Notes under the pieces: model-generated
What the model was told of the DNA's origin: nothing
Seen by the model: only the letters and a program-made list of their open reading frames with translations
The model's database searches: none
Part shown: positions 12,557 to 20,885 of the stretch, piece by piece
How positions within the stretch are numbered: position 1 is the first letter of the stretch
Layout of the letters: each line of letters starts with the position of its first letter
Position numbers and translations under genes: made by a program
Origin: Amycolatopsis cihanbeyliensis
GTDB lineage: Bacteria > Actinomycetota > Actinomycetes > Mycobacteriales > Pseudonocardiaceae
Length of the DNA: 64,000 nucleotides
Direction of reading: 5' to 3'
NCBI RefSeq assembly: GCF_006715045.1
Contig: NZ_VFML01000002.1
Span: forward strand, 1,084,695-1,148,694

Positions 12557-13390
12557 ATGAGAGTGGCGCTCGCGCAAACGGACTGCCGGCTCGGCGACGT
12601 GGAGGGCAACCTGCACGACACCGAGCGGATCATCAAGGAAGCCGCGACCAGGGGCGCGGACCTGGTGGTCTTCCCCGAGCTCAGCCTCACCGGCTACGCG
12701 CTCGGGCAACTGGCCGACGACATCTCGCTGTGGCCGGACGACCCGCGGCTCGCCGACCTCGCCCGGCACGGCCCGGACGTGGTCATCGGGCTGCTCGAGG
12801 ACGGCAGGATCAGAAGGCACAACTCGGCGCTCTACCTCTCCCGCGGCGGCATGGTGCACAACCACCGCAAGCTGTACCTGCCGAACTACCTGATCTGGGA
12901 GGAACGCAAGCACGCCAGCCCCGGGCAGCGCATGCGTGCCTTCGACACCCGGCACGGCCGGTTCGCGACGCTGATCTGCAACGACGCCTGGCAACCGATG
13001 CTGCCCTGGCTCGCCGCGCAGGACGGCGCCGAGCTGATGATCGTGCCGGCGAACAGCGCCGCCAAGCTCACCGGTGGTTCCTTCGACCCCGCCGAGTACT
13101 GGCACGACCTGCTCACCTTCACCGCGCGCATGCAACAGTGCTGGGTGGTGTTCGTGAACCGGGTCGGCGACGAGGCCGGGGTACGGTTCTGGGGCGGCTC
13201 CAGGGTGATCGACCCCTGGGGTTCGGCCGTGGCCACCGCACCGACCTGGGATGCGTCACTCACCATCGTGGAGGTCGACCAGAGCGCGGTACGCAGGCGG
13301 CGCAGGGAGATCCCGCTGCTCGCCGACGCCAGGCTCGGCCTGCTACGCAGGGAGCTGGAACGGTTGATCAACGAGAGCGGGGACGATTGA
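12557..13390 (+). CDS. Carbon-nitrogen hydrolase (nitrilase superfamily)
   Basis: A 277-residue nitrilase-superfamily amidohydrolase with the full Glu-Lys-Cys triad: Glu in VFPELSLTGY, Lys in HNHRKLYLPN and Cys in LICNDAWQPML. A second structural Glu is seen near EERKHASPG. Start ATG at 12557 follows a strong GGAGGTGAA ribosome-binding site. It ends in an overlap with a metallo-beta-lactamase gene (TTG start inside TTGA), suggesting the two hydrolases work on the same substrate, perhaps an amide and a further ester or thioester. Substrate unknown. Confidence 0.88.
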   Translation: MRVALAQTDCRLGDVEGNLHDTERIIKEAATRGADLVVFPELSLTGYALGQLADDISLWPDDPRLADLARHGPDVVIGLLEDGRIRRHNSALYLSRGGMVHNHRKLYLPNYLIWEERKHASPGQRMRAFDTRHGRFATLICNDAWQPMLPWLAAQDGAELMIVPANSAAKLTGGSFDPAEYWHDLLTFTARMQQCWVVFVNRVGDEAGVRFWGGSRVIDPWGSAVATAPTWDASLTIVEVDQSAVRRRRREIPLLADARLGLLRRELERLINESGDD

Positions 13391-14442
13391 ACACCAGCCC
13401 GTCGCTGCCTGCCGAGGACGACGGCACGCGGCACTGGACAGAACCGGGAATCTACACCGTCGCACCGGGCGTATACCGGATACCGTTGCCGATGCCGAAC
13501 GACGGGCTGCGCGCGGTGAACGTCTACGCGCTCACCGACGGCGACACGCTCGTCCTGATCGACTCGGGTTGGGCCGTGCCGGAGGCGCGGGAGCGGCTGG
13601 GCGAGGCCCTGCGCGGGATCGGCGCCGGACTCGGCGACGTGAGCCGGTTTCTGATCACCCACGTGCACCGCGACCACTACACCATGGCCATCGCGCTGCG
13701 CAGGGAGTTCGGTGGCAAGGTCGCCCTCGGCAGCCTGGAGGAGCCCTCGCTGACGGCGGCGGCCAACCCGACGCGGCGCTCGATGGACACGCAGGCCCGC
13801 CTGCTGGTGCGCTGCGGCGCCGGCCCGTTGCTCGCGGAGCTGGCCCGCGAGTACGGCGACCTTCCGCGGCAGCACATCGACCTGTGGGAGCGACCGGACG
13901 AGTGGTTGGAACCGGGCCCCCGCACGGTGCTACCTGGCCGCAAACTCGAGGTGGTGCACACTCCCGGTCACACCACCGGGCACGTGGTCTTCGCCGATGA
14001 GGACGCGGGGTTGCTGTTCGCCGGAGACCACGTGCTACCGCACATCACCCCGTCCATCGGTTTCGAGGCGGTCCCCGCGGAGTTGCCGCTGCGCGACTTC
14101 CTCGACTCGCTACGACTCGTGCGCGCGATGCCGGACCGCAGGCTGCTCCCGGCACACGGCCCGGTGACGGCGAGCGTGCACCGGCGGGTGGACGAGTTGC
14201 TGGACCATCACGACCGCAGGCTCGTCGTCATCGCCGAGACCGTGGCCTCCGGCGCGAACACCGCCTACGCGGCGGCACACCTGCTGCGCTGGACGCGGCG
14301 GGAGCGGGAACTGCTCGAGCTGGACGTGTTCAACCGCACGCTGGCCGTGCTGGAGACCGCGGCGCACCTCGACCTGCTGGTGCACCAGGGCAGGCTGACC
14401 GCGACCGACCAGGACGGCGTCCGTTGCTACGCGACGAGCTGA
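13387..14442 (+). CDS. MBL-fold metallo-hydrolase
   Basis: About 351 residues from a TTG start overlapping the nitrilase stop; no better start exists near the domain edge. Metal ligands of the metallo-beta-lactamase fold are clear: THVHRDHYT (HxHxDH), HTPGHTTGH, FAGDHVLP and LPAHGP. The C-terminal winged-helix-like region after residue 260 matches the LACTB2/glyoxalase II-like subgroup. It probably hydrolyses an ester or thioester. Co-translated with the nitrilase upstream; nothing follows closely downstream. Confidence 0.85.
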   Translation: MNTSPSLPAEDDGTRHWTEPGIYTVAPGVYRIPLPMPNDGLRAVNVYALTDGDTLVLIDSGWAVPEARERLGEALRGIGAGLGDVSRFLITHVHRDHYTMAIALRREFGGKVALGSLEEPSLTAAANPTRRSMDTQARLLVRCGAGPLLAELAREYGDLPRQHIDLWERPDEWLEPGPRTVLPGRKLEVVHTPGHTTGHVVFADEDAGLLFAGDHVLPHITPSIGFEAVPAELPLRDFLDSLRLVRAMPDRRLLPAHGPVTASVHRRVDELLDHHDRRLVVIAETVASGANTAYAAAHLLRWTRRERELLELDVFNRTLAVLETAAHLDLLVHQGRLTATDQDGVRCYATS

Positions 14443-14652
14443 GCACGCGGCGTGGGGCGCGGAACGTAGGCTGGGCCGCATGACACCCCTTGTGTCAACC
14501 CGCGGCAGTCAAGGTGACCACAGAGCGCGCCCTCGGCCGGAGGCCCCGCTGTCGGGGCGGCGGGGCGCGTGCCCTGGTGGCCATGCGCCGGGTCGTGCCG
14601 GGCGCCCCGTCGACACGATCGCGGACGCGCGCGAAGTCGCGAAGGAGCGAGC

Positions 14653-14871
14653 ATGACCGAACCGGAGCAGGACCCGCCCGAGGACGACCCGCACGAGCTG
14701 CGGATCCTGTGCAACACCTGTCGCGGCGACGGGTTCATCCCGGACCCGAAGGCGGCCGTCATCGGCGGCACCGCGCTCACCCTGAACCCCGGTCGGCCGT
14801 GCCCGGCGTGCAGCCCGGACGGCAAGGAGCAGGGCCACGGCCGCACGATCGGCTTCTACCCACCCGCCTGA
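14653..14871 (+). CDS. Small zinc-ribbon-like protein
   Basis: A 72-residue protein from ATG 14653 behind GAAGGAGCGAGC. It has two cysteine pairs, CNTCRGDGF and CPACSPDG, in the spacing of a DnaJ-type zinc ribbon, between an acidic N-terminus and a short C-terminal tail. It could be a zinc-binding adaptor. It sits alone in front of the XRE/TPR regulator; no further function can be inferred. Confidence 0.7.
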   Translation: MTEPEQDPPEDDPHELRILCNTCRGDGFIPDPKAAVIGGTALTLNPGRPCPACSPDGKEQGHGRTIGFYPPA

Positions 14872-14954
14872 CGCCGAGCTGATTGCCCCTGAGACGTGTT
14901 CACCCTGTCGGGTAGTGCCTATCCTGGCGGTACCTCTTCGCGAAGGGAACGACG

Positions 14955-16166
14955 GTGGACGATCTTCCCGTGGGCGCGCGTATCAAGGCGCAGCGCGAAC
15001 GTGCCGGCATGTCACGCCCGGTGCTGGCCGGCTTCGTGGGCCGGTCCGCCGAATGGGTCAAGGCCGTCGAAACAGGCCGGCTCCAGGTTCCGCGGCTCTC
15101 GATGCTGCTCCGGCTCGCCGAGGCCCTGGGGCTCGACGATCTCGCCACCCTCACCGGCGACGGGTACGCCGTACCTGTCCAGCTGTTCGCGGGCGAGCGA
15201 CACGAGGCGCTGTCAGCGGTGCAGGCGGCACTCACCGACTACCGAGTCACGCCGGATGCGACTCCCCAACCGATCGAGCGTCTCGCGGTGCGGCTACGCC
15301 AAGCATGGCACGTGCGCCACAGCTCACCCGATCACCGAACCCGGCTCGGAGCGCTGCTCCCCGACCTTATCCGGGACGCCCAGACCGCCGCTCGCGGCCT
15401 CGGTGGTGACCAGCGCCGCCAAGCTCGCCGGGTGCTTGCCGGGGTCTACCAGCTTGCGGACTTCTACGTGGCCTACCAGCCCGCGCCCGAACTCGTCTGG
15501 ATGGTTGCCGACCGTGCCCTGACCGAAGCGCACGAGGCCGACGACCCGTATCTGATCGCCGGTGGTGTGTGGGCCATGGTCCAAGCGCTGCGCGACTCCG
15601 GCCGGTGGGAGGAAGCCATCACGCTGGCCCGTGATGCGGTCTCTCAGCTGGAGCCACACCTTGACGGCGCCCCAGCGGACTGGCGTGGTCTCACCGGCGC
15701 GCTGGAGGCCGAGATCGCCTACGTATACGCACGGCGCGGGCGACATGGCCCGGCATGGGAGCACTGGGAGCGCGCCGACCGGGTCGCTCGCCGACTTGGC
15801 CCGGGCTATCGCCACACTCAGAGCTCCTTCTCCACGGCGGTGATGGGCGCGCATGCCGTTACCCTCGGAGTCGAGTTGCGGCGCGCTGGCGAAGCTCTCC
15901 GCTCCGCGGACTCATTCGATCCGGCCGAGATCGTGTCGGTACCGCGCCGCGCCCGCCACCTCATCGAGGTTGCGCGCGGCCATTACCAGCGCGATGAGCG
16001 GCCAGCGGTGTGGGCATTGCTCAACTCCTCCGAGCGCACTGCTCCGGAGACGATCAGGTTCAACGGCTTCGCTCGTGAGATGCTGCTGGACCTGTCCCGT
16101 CGGCCACCGGCCGGGCTGCGCGAGGACGTTCGTAGCCTCTGCCAACGAGTCGGCGTCGCCGCATAA
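14955..16166 (+). CDS. XRE-family HTH regulator with TPR-like helical repeats
   Basis: A 403-residue regulator from GTG 14955. Residues 8-65 form an XRE helix-turn-helix (GARIKAQRERAGMSRPVLAG, then SAEWVKAVETGR). The rest (about 80-390) is a helical, TPR-like repeat domain with WxxA and LARDAV patterns. This architecture is common in actinomycetes for regulators that sense a peptide or couple to small downstream genes. Three very short overlapping genes follow it directly. Confidence 0.82.
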   Translation: MDDLPVGARIKAQRERAGMSRPVLAGFVGRSAEWVKAVETGRLQVPRLSMLLRLAEALGLDDLATLTGDGYAVPVQLFAGERHEALSAVQAALTDYRVTPDATPQPIERLAVRLRQAWHVRHSSPDHRTRLGALLPDLIRDAQTAARGLGGDQRRQARRVLAGVYQLADFYVAYQPAPELVWMVADRALTEAHEADDPYLIAGGVWAMVQALRDSGRWEEAITLARDAVSQLEPHLDGAPADWRGLTGALEAEIAYVYARRGRHGPAWEHWERADRVARRLGPGYRHTQSSFSTAVMGAHAVTLGVELRRAGEALRSADSFDPAEIVSVPRRARHLIEVARGHYQRDERPAVWALLNSSERTAPETIRFNGFAREMLLDLSRRPPAGLREDVRSLCQRVGVAA

Positions 16167-16229
16167 TCCGACCGGGTAGGGGTACGAACCGTACCCGTTG
16201 CCCGCTATGTCGCTTCTAACGTCGTTCCT

Positions 16230-16316
16230 GTGACGTACAACGGCGACCTTTCCGGCTACGGGCTTACACCGGTGACCTGTTGGGGCTGCTCACAGGTTAC
16301 GGAGTCCCCGTGGTGA
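16230..16316 (+). CDS. 28-residue Cys-containing peptide downstream of the XRE regulator
   Basis: GTG at 16230 opens a 28-residue frame rich in Gly, Thr and aromatic residues and ending TCWGCSQVTESPW. Its stop overlaps the GTG of the next small gene (GTGA). The TCWGC motif resembles TCWHC in that next protein, so this may be a free peptide or part of one zinc-binding protein split by a frameshift. Evidence is the overlap chain and coding context only. Confidence 0.4.
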   Translation: MTYNGDLSGYGLTPVTCWGCSQVTESPW

Positions 16317-16540
16317 GGCGCCGGCACCGGCCGCCGCAGCAGTTCGCGTCGCTGCGGGCGAGCACGACCGAGATCGCCCTGTGGCCCCAACGGACGCGGG
16401 AAGCACGGACCTGCTGGCACTGCAAGGCGATCTACCCGACGGCCGAGCACGCCACGTCGTGCGAGCAGTACCACGAAGCGCAGGATGACGCGGCCCGCGA
16501 AGCCAGGCGCGGGAGCCGAGCGAACGGAGCCCGGCAGTGA
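16313..16540 (+). CDS. Small putative zinc-binding protein
   Basis: A 75-residue protein from GTG 16313. After a basic N-terminus it has a TCWHC pair, then SCEQYHE, giving a CxxC...CxxxH-type potential metal site, and a charged C-terminus (AAREARRGSRANG). It overlaps both neighbours by four bases. Similar tiny zinc-finger proteins follow XRE/TPR regulators in other actinomycetes, but I cannot name a family. Confidence 0.55.
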   Translation: MRRRHRPPQQFASLRASTTEIALWPQRTREARTCWHCKAIYPTAEHATSCEQYHEAQDDAAREARRGSRANGARQ

Positions 16541-16644
16541 TCCCGCGTCGGGACCGACCGCTACTGGTACTCGTCCTGCTCGCACTCGCCGTCTCACTCG
16601 TGCAGTCGATCGGCCTCACGGCCGGATGGTGGTGCGGCTGCTGA
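16537..16644 (+). CDS. 35-residue single-span membrane peptide
   Basis: GTG at 16537 (GTGA overlap with the previous stop) opens a 35-residue peptide. It has a basic start (VIPRRDRPL), a hydrophobic helix (LLVLVLLALAVSLV) and a tail ending GWWCGC. Third in the overlapping set after the XRE regulator. It is probably a small membrane peptide, though a by-product frame cannot be ruled out. Confidence 0.45.
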   Translation: MIPRRDRPLLVLVLLALAVSLVQSIGLTAGWWCGC

Positions 16645-16786
16645 ATGTTACCGGTCGCCGCCACAGGTCACTCACGCTGATCGGATCCGGCTCGATTACA
16701 CTCGTCCGAAGTAGAGCGAGAACGGCATTCCGGCACGAGTCGTCGCAGTTCAAGAATTCTGCTCCGCGCGCACGCGGGGATTTAGG

Positions 16787-17926
16787 TCACGCGACGATGT
16801 TGCCGGGTTCGTCCAGCCACACCGCCTGCCGGTCCCGCTCCACGGTGACCCCGTACCGGGTGCGCTCCGGCCGGCCTTGCCCCACCCACCAGGCATGCGC
16901 GGCCACGGCTTCGTCCCACAGCCGCCGCGGGCCAAGCTGCCGCAGCGGCCACGGCCCCGTGCCGGCGTCGTCGGGCACGTGGACACTGGCGACCGACCCG
17001 GTGGGCACGTGGTACAGCAGCACCTCGGTGGGGTCGTCGTAGAACACACCGCGGCGCACACCGGGCAGCCGCAGCCCTACGGTGAACGCGCCGTGCCCGA
17101 TGCCGATCTCCAGCGGCGGCACCGTGGTGTGCTCGGTGGGCGCGGCGCTGGCGTCGAGGCGGTCGCCGAACCGGGTGGCTTCCCCGCGCGGGGCGCGCTG
17201 CTCGCGCAACTGCATGAACGCGGCATCGCCGATGATCGGGCCGCTGGCGGCGCCGTCGCCGTGCACCGTGAGCCGGACCAGGCCACCGTTGCGGTACGTG
17301 GTGCCCCACGGGGTCAACACCAGCCCGTCCGGCACGGTCTGCTCAACCCAGGCGTACGGCAACTGGCCGGCGAGCACGCCAGCGGTGCACACCACCCGGT
17401 CGAACGGGGCACCCGCCAGCGCCCCGGCCGCCCCGTCGTCGCAGGCCACCATGACCTTGTAGCCGGCATCGGCGAGGTTGCGGCGAGCCTGCTCGGCGAG
17501 ACCGTGGTCGACCTCGATGCTGATCACGTTCTCGCCGCCGACCCGCTCGGCCAGCAGCGCCGTGTTATAGCCGGTTCCGGTGCCGATCTCCAGCACCCGG
17601 TCTCCCTCAGATACGTCGAGGGCGTCGAGCATGGCCAGCACGATGCTGGGTTGCGAAGCCGAACTCGTTGCGTTCAAGCTCGTGGCAGGCCACTCGGTGG
17701 CACCGTCGTCGTACTGGGTGACCACCGGCTCGTCCCGGTACACCGCCGCCCGCCACCGGGCCGGATCCGCGTCGGCATCGATCGGGCTGGCCCGGCCGTG
17801 CTCATCGTCGGCCCACACCCGTGCCGGAATGAACGCGGCACGGTCGACGGCCTCGAACTCGCGTGCCCATCCGGCAGGATCCATGCCCGCGGCGATCAGT
17901 TCCTCGATCAGGTCGGCACTGGTCAC
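16787..17926 (-). CDS. PIMT-like O-methyltransferase, RiPP-type (candidate imiditide maturase)
   Basis: A 379-residue homologue of protein-L-isoaspartate O-methyltransferase. The SAM site is VLEIGTGTGYNTALLAERVG, preceded by the PIMT-type SATSQPS-like stretch (SATSLNATSSASQPS region) and followed by VISIEVD. The C-terminal 110 residues form an extra domain like that of graspetide methyltransferases (see 56030). Repair PIMTs are about 210 residues, so this is the RiPP-associated form, which methylates a specific Asp side chain and leads to aspartimide or isoaspartate. No lanthipeptide, lasso or ATP-grasp gene is adjacent. A 39-residue charged peptide overlaps its GTG start by GTGA. This stand-alone pairing is the imiditide layout. 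Confidence 0.75.
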   Translation of the reverse strand: MTSADLIEELIAAGMDPAGWAREFEAVDRAAFIPARVWADDEHGRASPIDADADPARWRAAVYRDEPVVTQYDDGATEWPATSLNATSSASQPSIVLAMLDALDVSEGDRVLEIGTGTGYNTALLAERVGGENVISIEVDHGLAEQARRNLADAGYKVMVACDDGAAGALAGAPFDRVVCTAGVLAGQLPYAWVEQTVPDGLVLTPWGTTYRNGGLVRLTVHGDGAASGPIIGDAAFMQLREQRAPRGEATRFGDRLDASAAPTEHTTVPPLEIGIGHGAFTVGLRLPGVRRGVFYDDPTEVLLYHVPTGSVASVHVPDDAGTGPWPLRQLGPRRLWDEAVAAHAWWVGQGRPERTRYGVTVERDRQAVWLDEPGNIVA

Positions 17927-18042
17927 TTCGTGTGATGCCCGTCCGGCTTATCTGGATCCGGCGGTTCCTGACTTCCGCTCCCCTGTGGCTTGTGGTCGCC
18001 TTCGTTCCGATCTTCCTCGACGCGCTGTTCACGCTTGCCCAT
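17923..18042 (-). CDS. Candidate imiditide precursor peptide (39 aa, C-terminal Asp-Gly)
   Basis: A 39-residue peptide from ATG 18042, very polar with alternating acidic and basic residues in the first half (MGKREQRVEEDRNEGD). It then has a Gly/Ser/Pro spacer and the tail DPDKPDGHHTK. Asp34-Gly35 is the kind of site where a methylated Asp readily closes to aspartimide. Its stop overlaps the methyltransferase GTG (GTGA), so the pair is translationally coupled. Known imiditide precursors are short, multiply charged peptides next to a lone PIMT homologue. A hydrophobic frame on the opposite strand over the same bases appears to be its antisense shadow. The overlap and composition support it; there is no family hit in hand. 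Confidence 0.6.
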   Translation of the reverse strand: MGKREQRVEEDRNEGDHKPQGSGSQEPPDPDKPDGHHTK

Positions 18043-18145
18043 GCGCTCATCGTGGCGGATCAACTGCCGGTTACCTAGCTCCGATCGGGTTGGACCGGCC
18101 GCACGGAAGGATGGTTACCTGTACGAGCAGCAACGAAATCGTTTC

Positions 18146-19669
18146 CTACGGGGTCAGCCGGGCACGCAACTCCCGCTTGAGGATCTTGCCGGACGCGTTA
18201 CGCGGCAGGTCGTCGACGAAATGCACCGATTTCGGCACCTTGAAAGCCGACATCCGCTCCCGCAGGTGCGCCAGCAACTCCTCCGCTGATACATCCTTTT
18301 TGGATACGACAATCGCGGTGATCGCCTCGATCCAGTGCTCGTCCGGCAGCCCGATCACGGCCACTTCGCCGACCGCGGGATGGGTGTACAGCGCGTCCTC
18401 GACCTCGCGGGAGGCCACCAGCACCCCGCCGGTGTTGATCACGTCCTTGATCCGGTCCACCACGTAGATGAAGCCCTCCTCATCCCGGCGGACCAGGTCG
18501 CCGGAGTGGAACCAGCCGTCCCGAAAGGCCTCCTCGGTCTCCTCCGGCTTGTCCCAGTACCCCACACAAAGCTGGGGTGACCGGTACACGACCTCCCCGA
18601 GCTCACCGGGTGGGACATCGGTTCCACTCCCGTCGACCACCCGCAGTTCCACGAACAGCGCGGCCCGCCCGGCCGATTCCGGCCGCCGCGCGTGTTCCTC
18701 CGGGCGCAGGATCGTGGCCAGCGGGGCGATCTCGGACTGCCCGAAGCAGTTGTAGAACCCCAGTTCCGGCATGGCCGCGCGGAGCCGCTCCAGCACAGGG
18801 CCCGGCATGATCGAGGCACCGTAGTACGCCTTGCGCAACGCACCGAGGTCCCGCTCACCGAAATCGGGGTGGTTGGCCAGCGCGACCCACAACGTCGGCG
18901 CGGCGAAGAACGCCCGGTGCCGGTCCTCGGCTATCCGCCGCAGGATCTCCCCCGGTTCAGGTATCTCCATCAGGTGGTTGGTGGCGCCGACAGCCAGCCA
19001 GGGCAACAGGAACACATGCATCTGCGCGCTGTGGTACAGCGGCATCACGTGCAGCGGCTCGTCGTCCTCGGCGAGATCGAGCCCGACGACGCAGGAAAGG
19101 TACTCGTGCACCAGCGCGCGATGCGTCATCATCGCGCCCTTCGGCCGCGACGTGGTGCCGGAGGTGTAGAGCAGCTGCGCCAGATCGGTATCGGCGACCT
19201 CGACCGCCGGTTCCGGCACGTCGTCGCCGGCTGCGGCGACGGCGAGCAGGGAGCCCGCGGCGTCCCGCAGCGGCAGCACCCGGCTCACGGCGAGCTCACC
19301 CGTGACCGCGTCCACCGCCTCCCGCAGCGCTGGGTCGGTGAGCACCACGCCACTGCCGGACTGCCCGATCAGGTAGGCCAGGTCCTCGCCGGTGAGGTTG
19401 TAGTTCACCGGAACATGCACCAGCCCGGCCCTGGCGCAGGCCAGGAAGCCGATCAGGTAGGCATCGGAGTTCTTCCCGTAGGCCGCCACCCGATCGCCCC
19501 TGCGCAGGCCGAGGCCGAGCAGATGGGCCGCGGCCCTCGACACCCCGGCGTCCAGCTCGGCATAGGTCCACTGCCGTTCGCCGAACCGCAGGGCGATGCG
19601 GTCGGGGACCCGTGCGGCGCTGCGCCGCAGGATGTCGGCGACCGTGCTGGAGTTCAGGGCGGGGTTCAT
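18146..19669 (-). CDS. AMP-binding acyl-CoA synthetase (FadD-like)
   Basis: A 507-residue member of the ANL superfamily of adenylating enzymes, which activate a carboxylic acid to acyl-AMP and then acyl-CoA. The phosphate-binding motif is LLYTSGTTSRPKGAM; further motifs are YYGASIMPG, the GWFHSGDL segment and a C-terminal PRNASGKILKREL with the catalytic Lys. Start ATG 19669 follows CAGGAGG. Fatty or aromatic acid substrate cannot be told apart. Divergent from the GNAT gene, 40 bp away. Confidence 0.9.
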   Translation of the reverse strand: MNPALNSSTVADILRRSAARVPDRIALRFGERQWTYAELDAGVSRAAAHLLGLGLRRGDRVAAYGKNSDAYLIGFLACARAGLVHVPVNYNLTGEDLAYLIGQSGSGVVLTDPALREAVDAVTGELAVSRVLPLRDAAGSLLAVAAAGDDVPEPAVEVADTDLAQLLYTSGTTSRPKGAMMTHRALVHEYLSCVVGLDLAEDDEPLHVMPLYHSAQMHVFLLPWLAVGATNHLMEIPEPGEILRRIAEDRHRAFFAAPTLWVALANHPDFGERDLGALRKAYYGASIMPGPVLERLRAAMPELGFYNCFGQSEIAPLATILRPEEHARRPESAGRAALFVELRVVDGSGTDVPPGELGEVVYRSPQLCVGYWDKPEETEEAFRDGWFHSGDLVRRDEEGFIYVVDRIKDVINTGGVLVASREVEDALYTHPAVGEVAVIGLPDEHWIEAITAIVVSKKDVSAEELLAHLRERMSAFKVPKSVHFVDDLPRNASGKILKRELRARLTP

Positions 19670-19709
19670 CGAGCCTCCTGGCAAGTCGCGTCGTTGCATA
19701 CTCACACCC

Positions 19710-20177
19710 GTGGGTGAGATCAAGATTAGACGCGCGCGGGCCGCCGATGTCGAGTCCATCGTCCGGATGCTCGCCGACGACCAGCTCGGCGCTACCAGGG
19801 AGTCGACCGCGGACCTGGCGCCCTACCTCCGGGCGTTCGAGCTGATCGAGGCCGACCCGAACCAGCTGCTGGTCGTCGCCGAGGATGCCGGGGAGCCGGT
19901 CGGTACGCTGCAGCTCACGATCATCCCGGGCCTGGGGCGGGGTGGCGCGCTGCGCGGCCAGATCGAGGCCGTGCGAGTGCGGGCCGGCCACCGGGGCACC
20001 GGCCTCGGCGAACGGCTGGTCCGCTGGGCCATCGCGGAGTCCCGCAGGCGGGGCTGCGCCCTGGTGCAGCTCACCTCCGACGTCTCGCGCACCGCGGCAC
20101 ACCGTTTCTACCAGCGGCTCGGTTTCACCGCCTCGCACACCGGCTTCAAGCTGCCGCTCCCCGCGGACGGTCAGTAG
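19710..20177 (+). CDS. GNAT-family N-acetyltransferase
   Basis: A 155-residue GCN5-related acetyltransferase from GTG 19710 (VGEIKIRRARA). The acetyl-CoA loop is VRAGHRGTGLGERLVRWAI and the C-terminal signature RFYQRLGFTAS. Related to small MarR-less GNAT enzymes of unknown substrate. Its last 7 bp overlap the convergent L,D-transpeptidase gene. Confidence 0.88.
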   Translation: MGEIKIRRARAADVESIVRMLADDQLGATRESTADLAPYLRAFELIEADPNQLLVVAEDAGEPVGTLQLTIIPGLGRGGALRGQIEAVRVRAGHRGTGLGERLVRWAIAESRRRGCALVQLTSDVSRTAAHRFYQRLGFTASHTGFKLPLPADGQ

Positions 20178-20881
20178 ATCAGCACCCGGGTTCCCGGACC
20201 GAGCCGCGGGAACAGCTCGTCGATCGACGGGTTGGTCAGCCGCACGCAGCCGTTGCTGGCGGCCCGGGTTTCCACCGGCTCGCCACCGTGGATGGCGAGC
20301 CCGGTGGTGGTGAAGTAGCTCGGCCGGTACATCGGCCCGAGCGGGGCATAGCGCATTCCGTCGATCTGGTACCGCATCCGGTAGTCCCCCGGCGGGGTGG
20401 CCTTGCCCGGTCTGCCGGTCGAGGCGTCGTGGATCCGGTCGACCGTGCCGTCGCGCACGGTGAACACCACCTGCCGGCCGAGGTCGACCTCGAGATGGAA
20501 CCCGGGATCGGTGGACTCCGGTCGCGGGGTGGTCGGGGTGTCGAGCCGCCCCAGGGTCGCCGCGTCGAGCTCGCCGGTCCTGGCCAGGCCGTGCACCTTC
20601 TGGAAGGCGACCACGGCATGCCGCGTCCGCGCGTCCAACTCGCCGGTGACCTCGCGTACCTGGTAGCCGAGCTCCCGCAGGGTCCGCTGCGCGCCCGGCA
20701 CCGGATTCGCGCGCGGCCGGGTGGTGCTCGGGGTGACCGCGCTGGCGGTGTCGACCGGGACCGATCTCGCCGAGGCTGGCACTGGTCGCTCCCGCTGCTC
20801 GGCCAGGTACCAGGCGCCGCCGGCCGCCACGGTCACCACGACCGTGGCTACGGCGACGTTCACGAAGCGCGCGCCGCGCAT
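20171..20881 (-). CDS. L,D-transpeptidase with peptidoglycan-binding domain
   Basis: A 236-residue cell-wall enzyme from ATG 20881. It has an N-terminal membrane anchor or signal (VAVATVVVTVAAGGAWYLA), a short Thr/Pro linker, a peptidoglycan-binding type 1 domain (about 60-112, ELDARTRHAVVAFQKVHGL) and a YkuD catalytic domain with LAIHGG and the nucleophile motif SNGCVRL (Cys212). L,D-transpeptidases form 3-3 cross-links or attach proteins in actinobacterial walls. Last gene in the operon with the cysteine desulfurase and mnmA, 4 bp after mnmA. Confidence 0.88.
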   Translation of the reverse strand: MRGARFVNVAVATVVVTVAAGGAWYLAEQRERPVPASARSVPVDTASAVTPSTTRPRANPVPGAQRTLRELGYQVREVTGELDARTRHAVVAFQKVHGLARTGELDAATLGRLDTPTTPRPESTDPGFHLEVDLGRQVVFTVRDGTVDRIHDASTGRPGKATPPGDYRMRYQIDGMRYAPLGPMYRPSYFTTTGLAIHGGEPVETRAASNGCVRLTNPSIDELFPRLGPGTRVLIY

Positions 20882-20885
20882 CGGC

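Noticed and set aside
17863..18078. Hydrophobic plus-strand frame that looks like a membrane peptide
   Set aside because: It is antisense to the charged peptide at 17923-18042, which has the GTGA link to the methyltransferase; complementing charged codons gives hydrophobic ones.
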